Part shown: piece by piece, positions 8,825-19,914 of the stretch
Position numbering within the stretch: position 1 is the stretch's first letter
Layout: each line of letters begins with the position of its first letter
Assembly (NCBI GenBank): GCA_021793155.1
Contig: JAJYTF010000004.1
Span: forward strand, 124,001 to 188,000
From: Pseudomonadota bacterium
GTDB lineage: Bacteria; Pseudomonadota; Alphaproteobacteria; Rhodospirillales; Magnetospirillaceae
Length of the DNA: 64,000 nt
Direction: 5' to 3'
Translations under genes and position numbers: made by a program
Notes under the pieces: generated by a model
Seen by the model: the letters and a program-made list of their open reading frames with translations, nothing else
Told to the model about the DNA's origin: nothing
Database searches by the model: none

Positions 8825-9451
8825 GCTTCCGCCACATTGGCGGATCAGCCTGGTCAGAGCTTTACCCACCGGGTCGGCCTGCCCTCCGTCGTCCAGGGGG
8901 AAGCTGGCCGAGGGCGAGGTCTCGATCCCGCCGGACCGCCGCACCTGCCAGCAGTTTCCGGCAGCGCAGTTGAGGGTGAGTCGCACCGGCCGGGCGTCCG
9001 CATGGACCTCCACTTGCGGATCCAGCCGCCCCAGGCTGGCCGTATACGTACCGTCCGAGCCGGCTGCATCGATGATGACGCGGCCGCTGGCAAAGGTGAC
9101 CGCCCCCAAGTGGGCGCGGATGGTCTGCTCGGCCGTCGCCACTGCGCTGGTCGGGCCAAGGCAGCGTGTCTGGACCGGTGGCGGCAGGGGCGCCGGCGGC
9201 GGAGCCGATGACACCACCGGCCGCGGCGCTATCTGTGGCGCAGGAGGTTCCGGCGCCGGCGCCGTCCCGCCAGGCGCCGTTGGGATCTCGCCCGCTTCCT
9301 GCGGCAGAATCTGACGCTCGCCGAGAAGACAGCTGTCGGTCCCGGATTCTCGGACCGTGCCCGTGTGCGGATCCTCGCACACCAAAGCGGAGGCCGATCC
9401 GCCGAGGCAGAGCACGAGGCAGCAAAAGGCGTACGCGACGGCTCGGGCCAT
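8822..9451 (-). CDS. Secreted hypothetical protein upstream of copA
   Basis: A 209-residue protein of no recognised family. It has a clear Sec signal peptide (residues 1-22, hydrophobic core, cleavage after SASA). A short Cys-bearing segment follows (VCEDPHTG and DSCLLGE, residues 24-45), then a Pro/Ala-rich linker (about 55-95). The C-terminal domain has further cysteines (TRCLG, LNCAAGNCW, RQCGG). Cysteine spacing suggests periplasmic disulfides. It is transcribed toward copA with a 54-base gap, so a role in copper handling is a context guess only; it lacks the Met/His clusters typical of periplasmic copper chaperones. Confidence 0.65.
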   Translation of the reverse strand: MARAVAYAFCCLVLCLGGSASALVCEDPHTGTVRESGTDSCLLGERQILPQEAGEIPTAPGGTAPAPEPPAPQIAPRPVVSSAPPPAPLPPPVQTRCLGPTSAVATAEQTIRAHLGAVTFASGRVIIDAAGSDGTYTASLGRLDPQVEVHADARPVRLTLNCAAGNCWQVRRSGGIETSPSASFPLDDGGQADPVGKALTRLIRQCGGS

Positions 9452-9761
9452 GGCGGAACTCCCTCAACTGTGGCTTCGCTCACCATGGAGAGCCCGCGAT
9501 AGCGGGTTGGTCCAGCATTCTTCAGTGCTAGCAAGGAGAATCTGACGGAGAATGCCCACATCACCCGTCAAATTTTCACAGCAAATCAATTGCCTGCGCG
9601 GCAGCGCGAGAATCAGCTCCACGCCGTCGCCGGAAGAGATCCTTGGTGGAACCTGCCCCAGGGCCCGCCTTTGGCGGAATTCGGGGGGTCAGGATGACGT
9701 TGGTTTGTCATCCTGAGCCGAAGGCCAAGGATGATGCGGGCCTGAACGGTATTGCGGGCGA
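9452..9761. other. Intergenic region with hairpins
   Basis: This 310-base gap between two reverse-strand genes has no convincing coding frame. It contains a small hairpin CCGCC-TTT-GGCGG (9665-9677) and a stronger palindromic repeat at 9689-9716, both downstream of the His-rich gene. The promoter of the gene starting at 9451 must lie in its left part, but I could not pick out matching -35 and -10 boxes. Confidence 0.5.
9689..9716. repeat. Palindromic intergenic repeat / terminator-like hairpin
   Basis: TCAGGATGAC (9689-9698) and GTCATCCTGA (9707-9716) form a perfect 10-bp inverted repeat with an 8-base loop. The right arm continues as the dispersed motif GTCATCCTGAGCCGAAGG. It lies 45 bases downstream of the His-rich gene's stop and could end its transcript. 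It is related to the GTCATCCCGAGC repeats elsewhere in the window. Confidence 0.55.
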
Positions 9762-10457
9762 TCAGACCACAGACTGAACCTGCTGTACGGCGGCGGTATT
9801 GGCGTCGGCGCTGCTGGCCGAAGCGGCCGACTGAACGGCGGCGAGGATGTCCTGCGCCACTTGTGCCGCCAAGGCCTGAAGCGGATCTTGCGCCGGATTT
9901 CCGGACGTGGACGAAGTGTCGGAAGTGGACGAGGCACTGGACGCCGAGGCCGTCGCACTGCTGGTGTCGGTGGTGGTGGCTGACGACACCGTCGTATTGC
10001 CGCTGGCGCCCGATTGCAGCGCCTGCATGAGATCCTGGGCGAACTGGTCGGCCGCCGATGTGGCGCCGGAAGCGCCCGAGGTGCCGCCCTGCCCGTCCTG
10101 GTCGCTATCCGATGCGCCCTCGGCGCGGTGGTGGTGATGATGGTGATGGCTGCCCGCCACTTGGCCGGCCGAGTTGCCCGAATTGGCGTTGGGATCGACT
10201 GCCGACACGCTGGCCGTCTGGCTCGTCGTCGACGACGCATCGCTGCCGCTGCCCTGCTGCTGCAACAAAAGGGATTGCAGATCGCTGGCCAGTTGCTGGA
10301 ATACCGACGGGGTGGAATCGATCGGATTGGCCGATGGGCTTGATGTGCCCGGCGCGTTCGTCGACGCCACGGCCGCAGCGCCCTGCGCGGGCTGCTGTGA
10401 AAGTGGGTATTGCTGCCAAAGGTAGAGGGACTGAGAGCCGGATACGCTGTTGACCAT
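9762..10457 (-). CDS. Ser/Ala/Gln-rich protein with a seven-histidine run
   Basis: A 231-residue low-complexity protein of unknown function. Three short amphipathic segments, SVFQQLASDLQSLLLQQQ (about 51-68), QFAQDLMQALQS (about 138-149) and PLQALAAQVAQDILAAVQ (about 192-209), look like repeats of one helix-forming unit, separated by Ser/Thr/Ala-rich linkers. Seven consecutive His occupy residues 104-110. No signal peptide or membrane segment is seen. The start at 10457 was chosen because GGAGG lies 5 bases upstream; a frame 33 codons longer lacks such a site. Comparable Ser/Gln-rich proteins with His runs occur in other alphaproteobacteria without a known role. Metal binding is possible but unproven. 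Confidence 0.7.
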   Translation of the reverse strand: MVNSVSGSQSLYLWQQYPLSQQPAQGAAAVASTNAPGTSSPSANPIDSTPSVFQQLASDLQSLLLQQQGSGSDASSTTSQTASVSAVDPNANSGNSAGQVAGSHHHHHHHRAEGASDSDQDGQGGTSGASGATSAADQFAQDLMQALQSGASGNTTVSSATTTDTSSATASASSASSTSDTSSTSGNPAQDPLQALAAQVAQDILAAVQSAASASSADANTAAVQQVQSVV

Positions 10458-10785
10458 GGATGCCTCCGCAAGTGTCGACCGGTCCATTCCCCGCCAGAGC
10501 CGTGGCCGCACCGCAGCAAGATCCATGCCGGCAAGAATGCCTTGGGTTTCCGCCAACTATGACGGTCCGAGTGGGGAAGGAATTGCCCAGGAGGCAATGA
10601 TGGCGGCAGTTTCTGCCGGCCTGCCGGAAAACTCCGCGGTTATGATTTCGGCCAAGAGCACCTTGGGCAGGCTGGCCGGAACAGTCGGTGCGCTGGATGC
10701 GAATGCCACCGCTCTTCACCCGCATGCTTGACGCCGCCGGCTGCCGGGCGGCATTCTTGCCCCCTGTTTTCACAGGTCGGCAGCC
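10458..10785. other. Gap upstream of trpG; possible short ORF and leader hairpins
   Basis: This 328-base gap separates the His-rich gene from trpG. A 44-codon forward frame at 10597-10731 follows a GGAGG at 10590-10594 but resembles nothing known; it contains no Trp, so it is not a classic trp leader peptide. Just before trpG are two hairpins: GCCGCC/GGCGGC (10733-10738 and 10747-10752) and CCTGT/ACAGG (10763-10767 and 10772-10776). These could affect trpG expression. No clear terminator T-run follows. Confidence 0.35.
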
Positions 10786-12406
<1,621 letters not shown>

Positions 12407-12410
<4 letters not shown>

Positions 12411-13207
12411 GCGACATCCTCGCCGAGATCTGCGAGGTGAAACGGCGCCATGTGGCTGCCGCCAAGGCCGTCCGCCCATTGCCTGTTCTCGAGGAAGAGG
12501 CCCGCCGGCAATCCCCGCCGCGCGGTTTCGCGGCCGCCCTCGGCCGGGCCGCGGCCGATGGCTACGGCCTGATCGCCGAGATCAAGAAAGCCTCGCCCTC
12601 GGCCGGCCTGATCCGCCCCGATTTCGATCCCCCCGCGCTGGCCCGCGCCTATGCCGCCGGCGGCGCCGCCTGCCTCTCGGTACTGACCGACACACCGTAC
12701 TTCCAGGGACGGGACGAGTTCCTGGTGGCGGCACGCCAGGCAGTCGAATTGCCCGCCCTGCGCAAGGATTTCATAATCGATCCCTGGCAGATCGCCGAAT
12801 CGCGGGCCCTTGGCGCCGACTGCATCCTGCTGATCATGGCAGCCCTTTCGGATGCCCAGGCGGCGGAGCTTGAAGCCGCCGCCATCGCCTTCGGCATGGA
12901 TGTCCTCGTCGAAGTCCATGACGAACCCGAGTTCGAGCGGGCGCTCGCCCTGCGCTCGCCGCTGCTGGGCGTGAACAATCGCAATCTGAAGACCATGGTG
13001 ACCGACCTCGGCACCACCGAACGTCTGGCCGCGCGCCTGCCCGCTGGCCGCGTCCTGGTGGCCGAAAGCGGCCTCAAGACGCCGGCCGACCTGGCGCGCA
13101 TGGCCCAGGTCGGGGCACGCCGGTTCCTGGTCGGCGAATCCCTGATGCGTCAGCCTGACGTGGCCGAAGCGACGCGCGCCCTGCTGACCAATCCGCTAAA
13201 CAGCTGA
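12407..13207 (+). CDS. trpC: Indole-3-glycerol phosphate synthase
   Basis: A 266-residue TIM-barrel enzyme that closes the indole ring from carboxyphenylamino-deoxyribulose phosphate. Active-site strands are recognisable: [35 protein letters not shown] and [13 protein letters not shown]. It is monofunctional, with no fused TrpF domain. The start is a GTG overlapping the trpD stop. moaC follows 6 bases later, so a molybdenum-cofactor gene rides at the end of the trp transcript. Confidence 0.97.
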
Positions 13208-13213
13208 GGGCGG

Positions 13214-13690
13214 ATGCCGAAGCTCAGCCATTTCGACAAGCAGGGCAACGCGGTGATGGTCGAGGTCGGCGGCAAGCCGGCGACCCGCCGCGTCGCCGTA
13301 GCCAAGGGCTCGGTGCTGATGGCGGCCGAGACCATGGCGCTGATCCAGGCCAACGGCGTCGGCAAGGGCGACGTCCTGGCGGTGGCCCAACTGGCCGGCA
13401 TCATGGGCGCCAAGCGGACCCCCGACCTTATCCCGCTCTGCCATCCGCTCGCCTTGTCCTCAGTGCAGGTTGAACTGGTCTGCGATCCGGCCCGCCGGGC
13501 CATCGACATCACCGCCACATGCAAGCTGAGCGGACAGACCGGTGTCGAGATGGAGGCCCTGACCGCCGTCACCGTCGCGGCCCTGACCGTCTACGACATG
13601 TGCAAGGCGGTGGACCGCGGCATGCGTTTGACCGATATCCGCCTGGTTCACAAATCCGGCGGCAAGAGCGGCGTGTTCGATGCCGAATAA
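13214..13690 (+). CDS. moaC: Cyclic pyranopterin monophosphate synthase
   Basis: A 158-residue MoaC, which converts the MoaA product to cyclic pyranopterin monophosphate in molybdenum cofactor synthesis. Conserved blocks seen are LIPLCHPLALSSVQVEL and MEALTAVTVAALTVYDMCK, with KSGGKSG at the C-terminus. It is the last gene of the trp transcript here. In many related genomes moeA follows moaC before lexA; here lexA follows directly after a 131-base gap. Confidence 0.95.
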   Translation: MPKLSHFDKQGNAVMVEVGGKPATRRVAVAKGSVLMAAETMALIQANGVGKGDVLAVAQLAGIMGAKRTPDLIPLCHPLALSSVQVELVCDPARRAIDITATCKLSGQTGVEMEALTAVTVAALTVYDMCKAVDRGMRLTDIRLVHKSGGKSGVFDAE

Positions 13691-13733
13691 GCGCGCCGAC
13701 GAGGAAACCCCTATAGTCCTGATGTATTACGAC

Positions 13734-13762
13734 TTGACGAAATTCAGGAACCAAACTAGAAC
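13734..13762 (+). promoter_or_regulatory. lexA promoter with SOS (LexA) box
   Basis: A direct repeat GAAC-N7-GAAC (13748-13762) is the reverse complement of the alphaproteobacterial LexA box GTTC-N7-GTTC. It overlaps a promoter made of TTGACG (13734-13739), a 17-base spacer and TAGAAC (13757-13762). LexA bound here would cover the -10 element, the classic layout for autorepression and SOS induction. lexA starts 60 bases downstream. Confidence 0.75.
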
Positions 13763-13821
13763 ATAGCCTGGCGTTGCGGATTTGTTCCATATGTAGTGGG
13801 CACAACCGGGCGGAGGGCCAG

Positions 13822-14541
13822 ATGCTGACGCGCAAACAATACGAGTTGCTCATCTTCATCGATCAAAGGCTCAGGGCCACCGGCGTCTCTCCCTCCTTCG
13901 ACGAAATGAAGGAAGCCCTCGATCTCAAGTCCAAATCGGGCATCCACCGCCTGATTACCGGACTGGAGGAACGCGGTTTCATTCGCCGCCTGCCCCACCG
14001 CGCGCGCGCCCTCGAAGTGCTCAAGCTGCCTGAAAATCTCGGCATGGCCGAGGTGGCCGAGGCCTCTGCTCCGCTGCCGGCCCCCAAATTCTCCCCCAAC
14101 GTCATCCGTGGCGATTTCAAGTCCGCCCTGCCCGGCGCCGCCGTCGGCAGCGCCGCCGACGCCATCGACCTTCCGCTCTACGGAAAGATCGCCGCCGGCA
14201 CTCCGATCGAGGCGTTGCGCGACTATTCCAACACGGTCAGCGTCCCCTCCACCCTGTTGGGCGGCGGCGAACATTACGCGTTGACGGTAGAAGGCGACTC
14301 GATGATCGACGCCGGCATCCTCGACGGCGACGTGGTGATCCTGCGACGCTGCGACACGGCCGAAAACGGCTCTATCGTCGTCGCCCTGGTCGACGACCAT
14401 GAGGCGACCCTCAAGCGCCTGCGCCGCAAGGGCGCGTCCATCGCCCTCGAACCCGCCAACCAGAAGTACGAAACCCGGATCTTCGGGCCCGACCGCGTCA
14501 AGGTACAAGGGCGCCTGATCGGATTGCTGCGCCGTTACTGA
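13822..14541 (+). CDS. lexA: SOS transcriptional repressor LexA
   Basis: A 239-residue repressor of the DNA-damage response that cleaves itself when activated by RecA. It has a winged-helix DNA-binding domain at residues 1-65 ([21 protein letters not shown]), a variable linker, and an S24 peptidase domain with the cleavage site Ala125-Gly126 (KIAAGTPIE), nucleophile Ser160 (EGDSMIDAG) and general-base Lys198 (EATLKRL). The start at 13822 follows GGAGGG at 13812-13817; a longer frame from 13774 has no such site. The SOS box upstream indicates autoregulation. Confidence 0.97.
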   Translation: MLTRKQYELLIFIDQRLRATGVSPSFDEMKEALDLKSKSGIHRLITGLEERGFIRRLPHRARALEVLKLPENLGMAEVAEASAPLPAPKFSPNVIRGDFKSALPGAAVGSAADAIDLPLYGKIAAGTPIEALRDYSNTVSVPSTLLGGGEHYALTVEGDSMIDAGILDGDVVILRRCDTAENGSIVVALVDDHEATLKRLRRKGASIALEPANQKYETRIFGPDRVKVQGRLIGLLRRY

Positions 14542-14559
14542 GGCGCAACGCGGAAGCAA

Positions 14560-14589
14560 GCGACCTGCGCCAGATGTGACGCAGGTTGC
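14560..14589 (+). terminator. Hairpin downstream of lexA
   Basis: GCGACCTGCG (14560-14569) and CGCAGGTTGC (14580-14589) pair over 10 bp with one G-T wobble across a 10-base loop, 19 bases after the lexA stop. No T-run follows, so termination is plausible but not certain. Confidence 0.45.
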
Positions 14590-14664
14590 GATCAGCGGCT
14601 GCGCCTTTCCCGCCCCGCATCCGTTTATCTTGAAGACTATCCACCAGGAACCGGAGGCAGTGCC

Positions 14665-14814
14665 ATGACCCTGCAAGTCGTTCTGCTGCAGCCCCTGATC
14701 GCCCTCATCGCCGGCGTCCTCATTCTTCTCATTCCGAAGCTGCTGCGCATCCTGGTAGCACTCTACCTGATCGTCATCGGCTTGGCCGGCCTCCTGCCCC
14801 ATCTGGTCCGGTGA
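14665..14814 (+). CDS. Small DUF3096-type membrane protein
   Basis: A 49-residue, almost entirely hydrophobic protein: a first segment around IALIAGVLILLIP, a short basic turn with Lys and Arg (PKLLRIL), and a second segment around VALYLIVIGLAGLLP. This matches the DUF3096 pattern of two short helices with LIALIAGxLIL and YLIVIGxxGL. GGAGG at 14653-14657 sits 7 bases before the ATG, supporting translation. The function of DUF3096 proteins is unknown. It converges with comEC, whose stop is 9 bases away. Confidence 0.75.
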   Translation: MTLQVVLLQPLIALIAGVLILLIPKLLRILVALYLIVIGLAGLLPHLVR

Positions 14815-14823
14815 GCCGCGGAG

Positions 14824-16950
14824 TCACGGCTCCCCGTCGATCACGCCGTGCCGAGTCCAGGGCCGGTCGCCTTGCCAGTCCTCCACCGTCTGGATGCGGA
14901 TGCCGCCGCCCTCGCGCAGCCAAATGGCGTGTGTGCCGTGGTGCGCCAACCTGGCGGCATCGATTACCGTCCGTGCGGAGGGGCAGGTGCCGCCGAAGGG
15001 AATTGGAAGCACCACCAAGTCGGCCTCGCGGCAGTCGCTTTCCACCGCCTCTGCATGGCGGGCCAGCGCGACCACATGGCCGCGGCTGCGATAGACGCAG
15101 CCCAACGCGTCGCACCGCAACCGGTCGCCCTCGATCTCGCGCCAAAGCGGCGCCTCGGTTCCCTGCCCCGCCTGCTTGGTCCATGCCTCCCGAACGCTCT
15201 TGGCGGCGCGGGTCTGCGACAAGGCCAGCCTGCCATCGGCGGCACGCACCGCCACCAGGTGTCCACCGGCATCGACCAGCATGTCCGGCGGCTGGTGAAT
15301 GGCATAGAGGATGAGCGCCGCAGCCATGGCGGCCAGACCCCACAGGCGCCAGCGGGTCTTCCACAGGCACAGCCACAGACCGCCCAGAGTGAACACGACC
15401 AGGGATAAAGCGGGAATGCTCGGGAGATTGACCGTCGCCCCGGGCAGCGCGGAGACCCATAGGGCGATGTGGTTGACGAAGACGATTCCCCATCCCATCA
15501 ACTGCCATCCCCAGCCGTCCAGGCCGAATGGCAACAGGCAGAATGCCAGCAGCGCAGCCGGCATTACCCAGAAGCCGACCACCGGCACGGCCAGGAAATT
15601 GCCCAGCAGGGAATAGGTGGCGTACCGGTTGAAATGGAAGATGGTATAGAAAGCGGTCGCCGATCCGGCGATCTGCGTGGTCAGCAGGATTCCGGCCACG
15701 TAGAAGGCCGGCATGCGCCACCACCCGTCGCCGCCACTGCGCCAGCGGGCCAAGTGTGGTCCCAGCGCCTCGTAACCGGAAATCAGCCCGTAGACGGCAG
15801 CGAAGGAAAGCTGGAAGCTGGCGCCCATCAGCGCTTCGGGCTGAAGCAGCAGGATTACCGTCGCCGCCCAGGTGATGCTGCGCAATGAAATGGCTTCGCG
15901 GTCGATCAGTACCGCCAACAGGATGATGCCGTTCATCATGAAGGCCCGCTGGGTCGGCACCGGCGCTCCCGAGATGACGAGATAGCCGAAGGTGATGAGC
16001 AACGCTCCGGCAGCGGTCCATTTTTTTATGGGGTACCGCAGCGCCAAAGCCGGGATGGCGGCAAGCCCGCCGCGAATGGCGACGAACACCAGGCCGGCCA
16101 CCATGCTCATATGCATGCCGGCGATCACCAGGATATGCGCCAGGCCGGCGTCGCGATAAGCCTGCAGAAGATCGGGAGACAACGGCCCCCGCTCGGCGGT
16201 GATCAGAGCCGCGGCGACCGCGCCGACACCGCCGGGCACTCCTGCACCGTCGATGGCGCCGACGATCCGCCCGGTCAGATCGTGACGAAGATTGGCCAGC
16301 TTGAGGCGCATCGTCTCGACCAGGGTCTCTGCGGTCTCGGCAGGGATGATCTGGGGCGGCCCCACTGCATAGCCGACCGCCCCCAGCCCCTTGAACCAGG
16401 CCTGCCGGGAAAAATCATAGGCCCCCGGCGCGGCCGGCGGCGGCGGCGGCATCAGCACGGCATGGAGCGCAATACGCTGCCCGGGGCGCGCGTCGACCTC
16501 GGCCGGCAAATGCAGCCGCACCCGCCGCAGGACCGGCGCCCCGCCATTCATCCAGGAGAGTTGAAGCCGGTCAAGGGTCAACCGCTGTCCATTCTCCAGC
16601 GGCTCGACTTCCGCGATCCGCCCGGCCAACTGGACCGGTCCGGTCGGCCGGTCCAATACCGGCGCAGCCACGCTCGCCGAGCGTTCCGCGGCGACGGTAA
16701 AGCCGGTCGCCGCGAGAGCCAGCCCAGCCGCGGCCACGGCGACCAGCGTTTTGCGCCGCAAGACGATCCCGGCCATGGTGCAACACAGCACCGCCAGCGG
16801 TCCGATCCAGCGCGGCGGCTCGACAGGTAGCGCGAAATAAGCGCCGATGCCGGCCGCCAATACAACCGGTAGCCATAACTGCCAACGCGTTCTTTCAGCC
16901 ACAAGGGTAATAATTAGCGAATTGCCCAGGCGAACCCCCGATTTTTCCAA
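14824..16950 (-). CDS. comEC: ComEC/Rec2-family DNA-uptake channel protein
   Basis: A 708-residue polytopic inner-membrane protein. Its family forms the channel taking up single-stranded DNA during natural transformation. N-terminal helices lead to the family's extracytoplasmic domain (about residues 85-190, a RxxLHLP-type region), then the competence core with [17 protein letters not shown] and [15 protein letters not shown]. The C-terminal part (about 560-708) is a degraded beta-lactamase-like domain: EADLVVLPI and [11 protein letters not shown] remain, but the HxHxDH motif does not. The start appears to be TTG at 16950, with a GTG at 16902 as alternative. It is divergent from gltX. Competence cannot be inferred from this gene alone. 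Confidence 0.88.
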   Translation of the reverse strand: MEKSGVRLGNSLIITLVAERTRWQLWLPVVLAAGIGAYFALPVEPPRWIGPLAVLCCTMAGIVLRRKTLVAVAAAGLALAATGFTVAAERSASVAAPVLDRPTGPVQLAGRIAEVEPLENGQRLTLDRLQLSWMNGGAPVLRRVRLHLPAEVDARPGQRIALHAVLMPPPPPAAPGAYDFSRQAWFKGLGAVGYAVGPPQIIPAETAETLVETMRLKLANLRHDLTGRIVGAIDGAGVPGGVGAVAAALITAERGPLSPDLLQAYRDAGLAHILVIAGMHMSMVAGLVFVAIRGGLAAIPALALRYPIKKWTAAGALLITFGYLVISGAPVPTQRAFMMNGIILLAVLIDREAISLRSITWAATVILLLQPEALMGASFQLSFAAVYGLISGYEALGPHLARWRSGGDGWWRMPAFYVAGILLTTQIAGSATAFYTIFHFNRYATYSLLGNFLAVPVVGFWVMPAALLAFCLLPFGLDGWGWQLMGWGIVFVNHIALWVSALPGATVNLPSIPALSLVVFTLGGLWLCLWKTRWRLWGLAAMAAALILYAIHQPPDMLVDAGGHLVAVRAADGRLALSQTRAAKSVREAWTKQAGQGTEAPLWREIEGDRLRCDALGCVYRSRGHVVALARHAEAVESDCREADLVVLPIPFGGTCPSARTVIDAARLAHHGTHAIWLREGGGIRIQTVEDWQGDRPWTRHGVIDGEP

Positions 16951-17032
16951 TGCCCCTGTCGCACCGCCACAAAGAATATGCTACATACAGCCAGCAGCTT
17001 CACCCCCGGAGTATGAGGTTTTCTTTCTAACG

Positions 17033-18454
17033 ATGACCGTCGTCACCCGCTTTGCACCCTCACCCACTGGTTTTTTGCATATCGGCGGAGCCCGCACGGC
17101 TCTGTTCAACTGGCTCTTTGCTCGGCATCATGGTGGCAAGTTCCTGTTACGTATCGAAGATACCGATCGCGCCCGATCGACCCAAGCGGCAGTGGACGCC
17201 ATCTTCGACGGTCTGAAATGGCTCGGCCTCGACTGGGATGAGGAGCCCGTATTGCAGTTTTCACGAGCCGCGCGGCATGCGCAAGTAGCGCAGCAGTTGC
17301 TGGCCGAGGGAAAGGCGTACCGCTGTTATTGCTCGCCCGAAGAGCTCGAGGCAATGCGCGCCGAACAGAAGGCCAAGGGGCGGCCCATGCGCTATGACGG
17401 CCGATGGCGCGACCGGGATGCGGCGGAAGCTCCCCCCGGCGTTTCCCCGGTGATCCGCCTGAAGGCGCCGAGGGATGGGGAAACCGTCATCAACGATCGC
17501 GTGCAGGGTGAAGTCCGGGTTGCCAACGAACAATTGGACGACATGGTGCTGCTGCGGGCCGACGGCACCCCCACCTATATGCTGTCGGTTGTGGTGGATG
17601 ACCACGACATGGCTGTCTCCCATGTAATCCGCGGCGACGACCATCTGACCAATACGTTCCGGCAGATCCAGTTGTACCGCGCTTGCGGCTGGGACACGCC
17701 GGAGTTCGCCCATATTCCGCTGATCCACGGCCCGGACGGCGCCAAGCTGTCGAAGCGGCACGGGGCATTGGGCGCCGAGGCATATCGCGACATGGGGTTC
17801 CTGCCCGAGGCGCTGCGCAACTACCTGTTGCGGCTCGGCTGGGGCCACGGCGACGACGAGATCATCGACACCGAACAGGCCGTCTCCTGGTTCGACCTCG
17901 ACGGCATCGGCCGGTCTCCGTCGCGTTTCGACATGGTTAAACTGACCAATTTGAACGGCCATTATCTGCGGCAGGCAGATGACCGCCGTCTGGCGTCGCT
18001 GATCGCGCCCCGCCTCGAACAGATGCTCGGCCGCAACCTGACGGACGCCGACCAGGCTGTCCTCGTGAAAGCCATGCCGGGGCTCAAGGAGCGTGCCAAG
18101 ACCTTGGTCGAGTTGGCTGAAGGCGCCGCATTCTACGTCCGCCGCCGACCGCTGGCGGTCGACGAAAAAGCGCGCAAATTGCTTGACGTCGAAGGGCGGC
18201 AATCCCTTTCGGCGTTCGCCCAATCCCTCGACGCGGTCAACGGTTGGGACCAGGAGGCCCTTGAGTCCGAGGCCCGGCAGTTCGCCGAAGCCCATGGCTT
18301 GAAGCTGGGAAAACTGGCTCAGCCGCTTAGGGCTGCATTGACCGGAGCAACGGTCTCGCCGCCGATTTTCCAGGTGTTGCAGATACTCGGGCGGGAAGAA
18401 AGCCTGGCCCGAATACAGGACGTGGTGATGTGGGATGGGGGCCAAGTGCAATAG
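17033..18454 (+). CDS. gltX: Glutamyl-tRNA synthetase
   Basis: A 473-residue class I aminoacyl-tRNA synthetase charging tRNA(Glu). The HIGH-type motif is in [20 protein letters not shown] at residues 6-25, and the KMSKS counterpart is KLSKRHG at about residue 237. The C-terminal helical anticodon-binding region ends near residue 473. The ATG at 17033 directly precedes the conserved N-terminus; an in-frame extension into the comEC gene is not credible. gltA follows after 63 bases on the same strand. Alphaproteobacteria often have two GltX copies, one also charging tRNA(Gln); which one this is cannot be decided here. Confidence 0.96.
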   Translation: MTVVTRFAPSPTGFLHIGGARTALFNWLFARHHGGKFLLRIEDTDRARSTQAAVDAIFDGLKWLGLDWDEEPVLQFSRAARHAQVAQQLLAEGKAYRCYCSPEELEAMRAEQKAKGRPMRYDGRWRDRDAAEAPPGVSPVIRLKAPRDGETVINDRVQGEVRVANEQLDDMVLLRADGTPTYMLSVVVDDHDMAVSHVIRGDDHLTNTFRQIQLYRACGWDTPEFAHIPLIHGPDGAKLSKRHGALGAEAYRDMGFLPEALRNYLLRLGWGHGDDEIIDTEQAVSWFDLDGIGRSPSRFDMVKLTNLNGHYLRQADDRRLASLIAPRLEQMLGRNLTDADQAVLVKAMPGLKERAKTLVELAEGAAFYVRRRPLAVDEKARKLLDVEGRQSLSAFAQSLDAVNGWDQEALESEARQFAEAHGLKLGKLAQPLRAALTGATVSPPIFQVLQILGREESLARIQDVVMWDGGQVQ

Positions 18455-18517
18455 CTGCGGTCGTTAATCTTCACGGCGCGCGGCCGTTTTTGAGATGAAT
18501 CTAAGGGAGTTGTCCGG

Positions 18518-19846
18518 ATGACACAGGATGTAAAGCCGACCGACGCGGCTCTAAAAGAAACCGTCACCCTCACCGACAATAGCACCGGCAAGAAATACGA
18601 GTTCCCGCTGATCCCGGGAAGCATCGGCCCGAAAGTCATCGACATTCGCTCTTTGTACGCCCAGACCGGCCATTTTACCTACGATCCCGGTTACACCTCG
18701 ACCGGATCCTGCCAGTCGAAGATCACCTATATCGATGGCGACGCAGGCGTGCTGCTTTATCGCGGCTACCCCATCGACCAGCTGGCCGAATACTCCGACC
18801 ATCTGGAAACCTGCTATTTGCTGCTCAAAGGCGAGCTGCCGAACGCCCAGCAGAAGACCAAGTTCGAAGACGACATCCGCCATCACACGATGGTGCATGA
18901 ACAAATCAACTACTTCTATCGTGGCTTCCGCCGCGACGCCCATCCGATGGCTGTGATGTGCGGCGTGGTCGGCGCCCTGTCGGCCTTCTATCACGACACT
19001 CTCGACATCAACGATCCGCAGCATCGCCTCATCGCGAGCTATCGCCTGATCGCCAAGATGCCGACCATCGCCGCCTGGGCGTACAAATACTCCATCGGCC
19101 AGCCGTTCATCTATCCGCGCAATGATCTGACCTTCGCCGAAAACTTCCTGCACATGATGTTCGCCACGCCTTGCGAGCCTTACAAGGTGAGCCCGGTGCT
19201 GGCCAGGGCGATGGATCGCATCCTTATCCTGCATGCCGATCACGAACAGAACGCCTCGACCTCGACCGTCCGCATGGCCGGGTCATCGGGCGCCAACCCC
19301 TATGCCTGCATCGCCGCCGGCATCGCCTCGCTGTGGGGCCCCGCCCATGGCGGCGCCAACGAGGCGGTGCTCAGCATGCTGCACCAGATCGGCAGCAAGG
19401 ATCGCATCCCCGAGTTCATCAAGAAGGCGAAGGACAAGAACGATCCGTTCCGCCTGATGGGCTTCGGACACCGGGTCTACAAGAACTACGACCCGCGCGC
19501 CAAGGTCATGCAGCGGACCTGCCACGAGGTGCTGGACGAACTGGGCGTCCGCGACGAGCCCTTGCTCCAGCTGGCGATGGAACTGGAACGCATCGCGCTT
19601 GAGGATCCGTACTTTGTCGAGAAGAAGCTGTACCCGAATGTCGACTTCTATTCGGGCATCATCTTCCGCGCCATGGGCATCCCAACCAGCATGTTCACCG
19701 TGCTGTTCGCGGTGTCGCGCGTCGCTGGCTGGATCAGCCAGTGGAATGAGATGATCGGCGATCCCGACCAGAAGATCGGCCGGCCACGCCAGCTGTTCAC
19801 CGGCGCACCGCAGCGTAAGTACATTCCGCTGCACGCCCGTGGGTGA
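18518..19846 (+). CDS. gltA: Citrate synthase
   Basis: A 442-residue type II citrate synthase condensing oxaloacetate and acetyl-CoA at the entry of the TCA cycle. Active-site regions are [14 protein letters not shown] (His), [15 protein letters not shown] (His) and the Asp-containing [10 protein letters not shown]. The N-terminal domain with [21 protein letters not shown] is typical of the NADH-regulated, hexameric Gram-negative type. An AAGGGAG about 10 bases upstream supports the start. A strong hairpin follows the stop. Confidence 0.97.
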   Translation: MTQDVKPTDAALKETVTLTDNSTGKKYEFPLIPGSIGPKVIDIRSLYAQTGHFTYDPGYTSTGSCQSKITYIDGDAGVLLYRGYPIDQLAEYSDHLETCYLLLKGELPNAQQKTKFEDDIRHHTMVHEQINYFYRGFRRDAHPMAVMCGVVGALSAFYHDTLDINDPQHRLIASYRLIAKMPTIAAWAYKYSIGQPFIYPRNDLTFAENFLHMMFATPCEPYKVSPVLARAMDRILILHADHEQNASTSTVRMAGSSGANPYACIAAGIASLWGPAHGGANEAVLSMLHQIGSKDRIPEFIKKAKDKNDPFRLMGFGHRVYKNYDPRAKVMQRTCHEVLDELGVRDEPLLQLAMELERIALEDPYFVEKKLYPNVDFYSGIIFRAMGIPTSMFTVLFAVSRVAGWISQWNEMIGDPDQKIGRPRQLFTGAPQRKYIPLHARG

Positions 19847-19875
19847 GATCAGGCAAATCACTCCTACCAACGAAA

Positions 19876-19914
19876 GGGGCCGCGCTCATGGCGCGGCCCC
19901 CCTTCCTTCCTTCG
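19876..19914 (+). terminator. Intrinsic terminator of gltA
   Basis: GGGGCCGCGC (19876-19885) pairs perfectly with GCGCGGCCCC (19891-19900) over 10 bp with a five-base loop. It is followed by the pyrimidine stretch CCTTCCTTCCTTCG, 29 bases after the gltA stop. The T content is modest but the stem is very stable. Confidence 0.75.
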
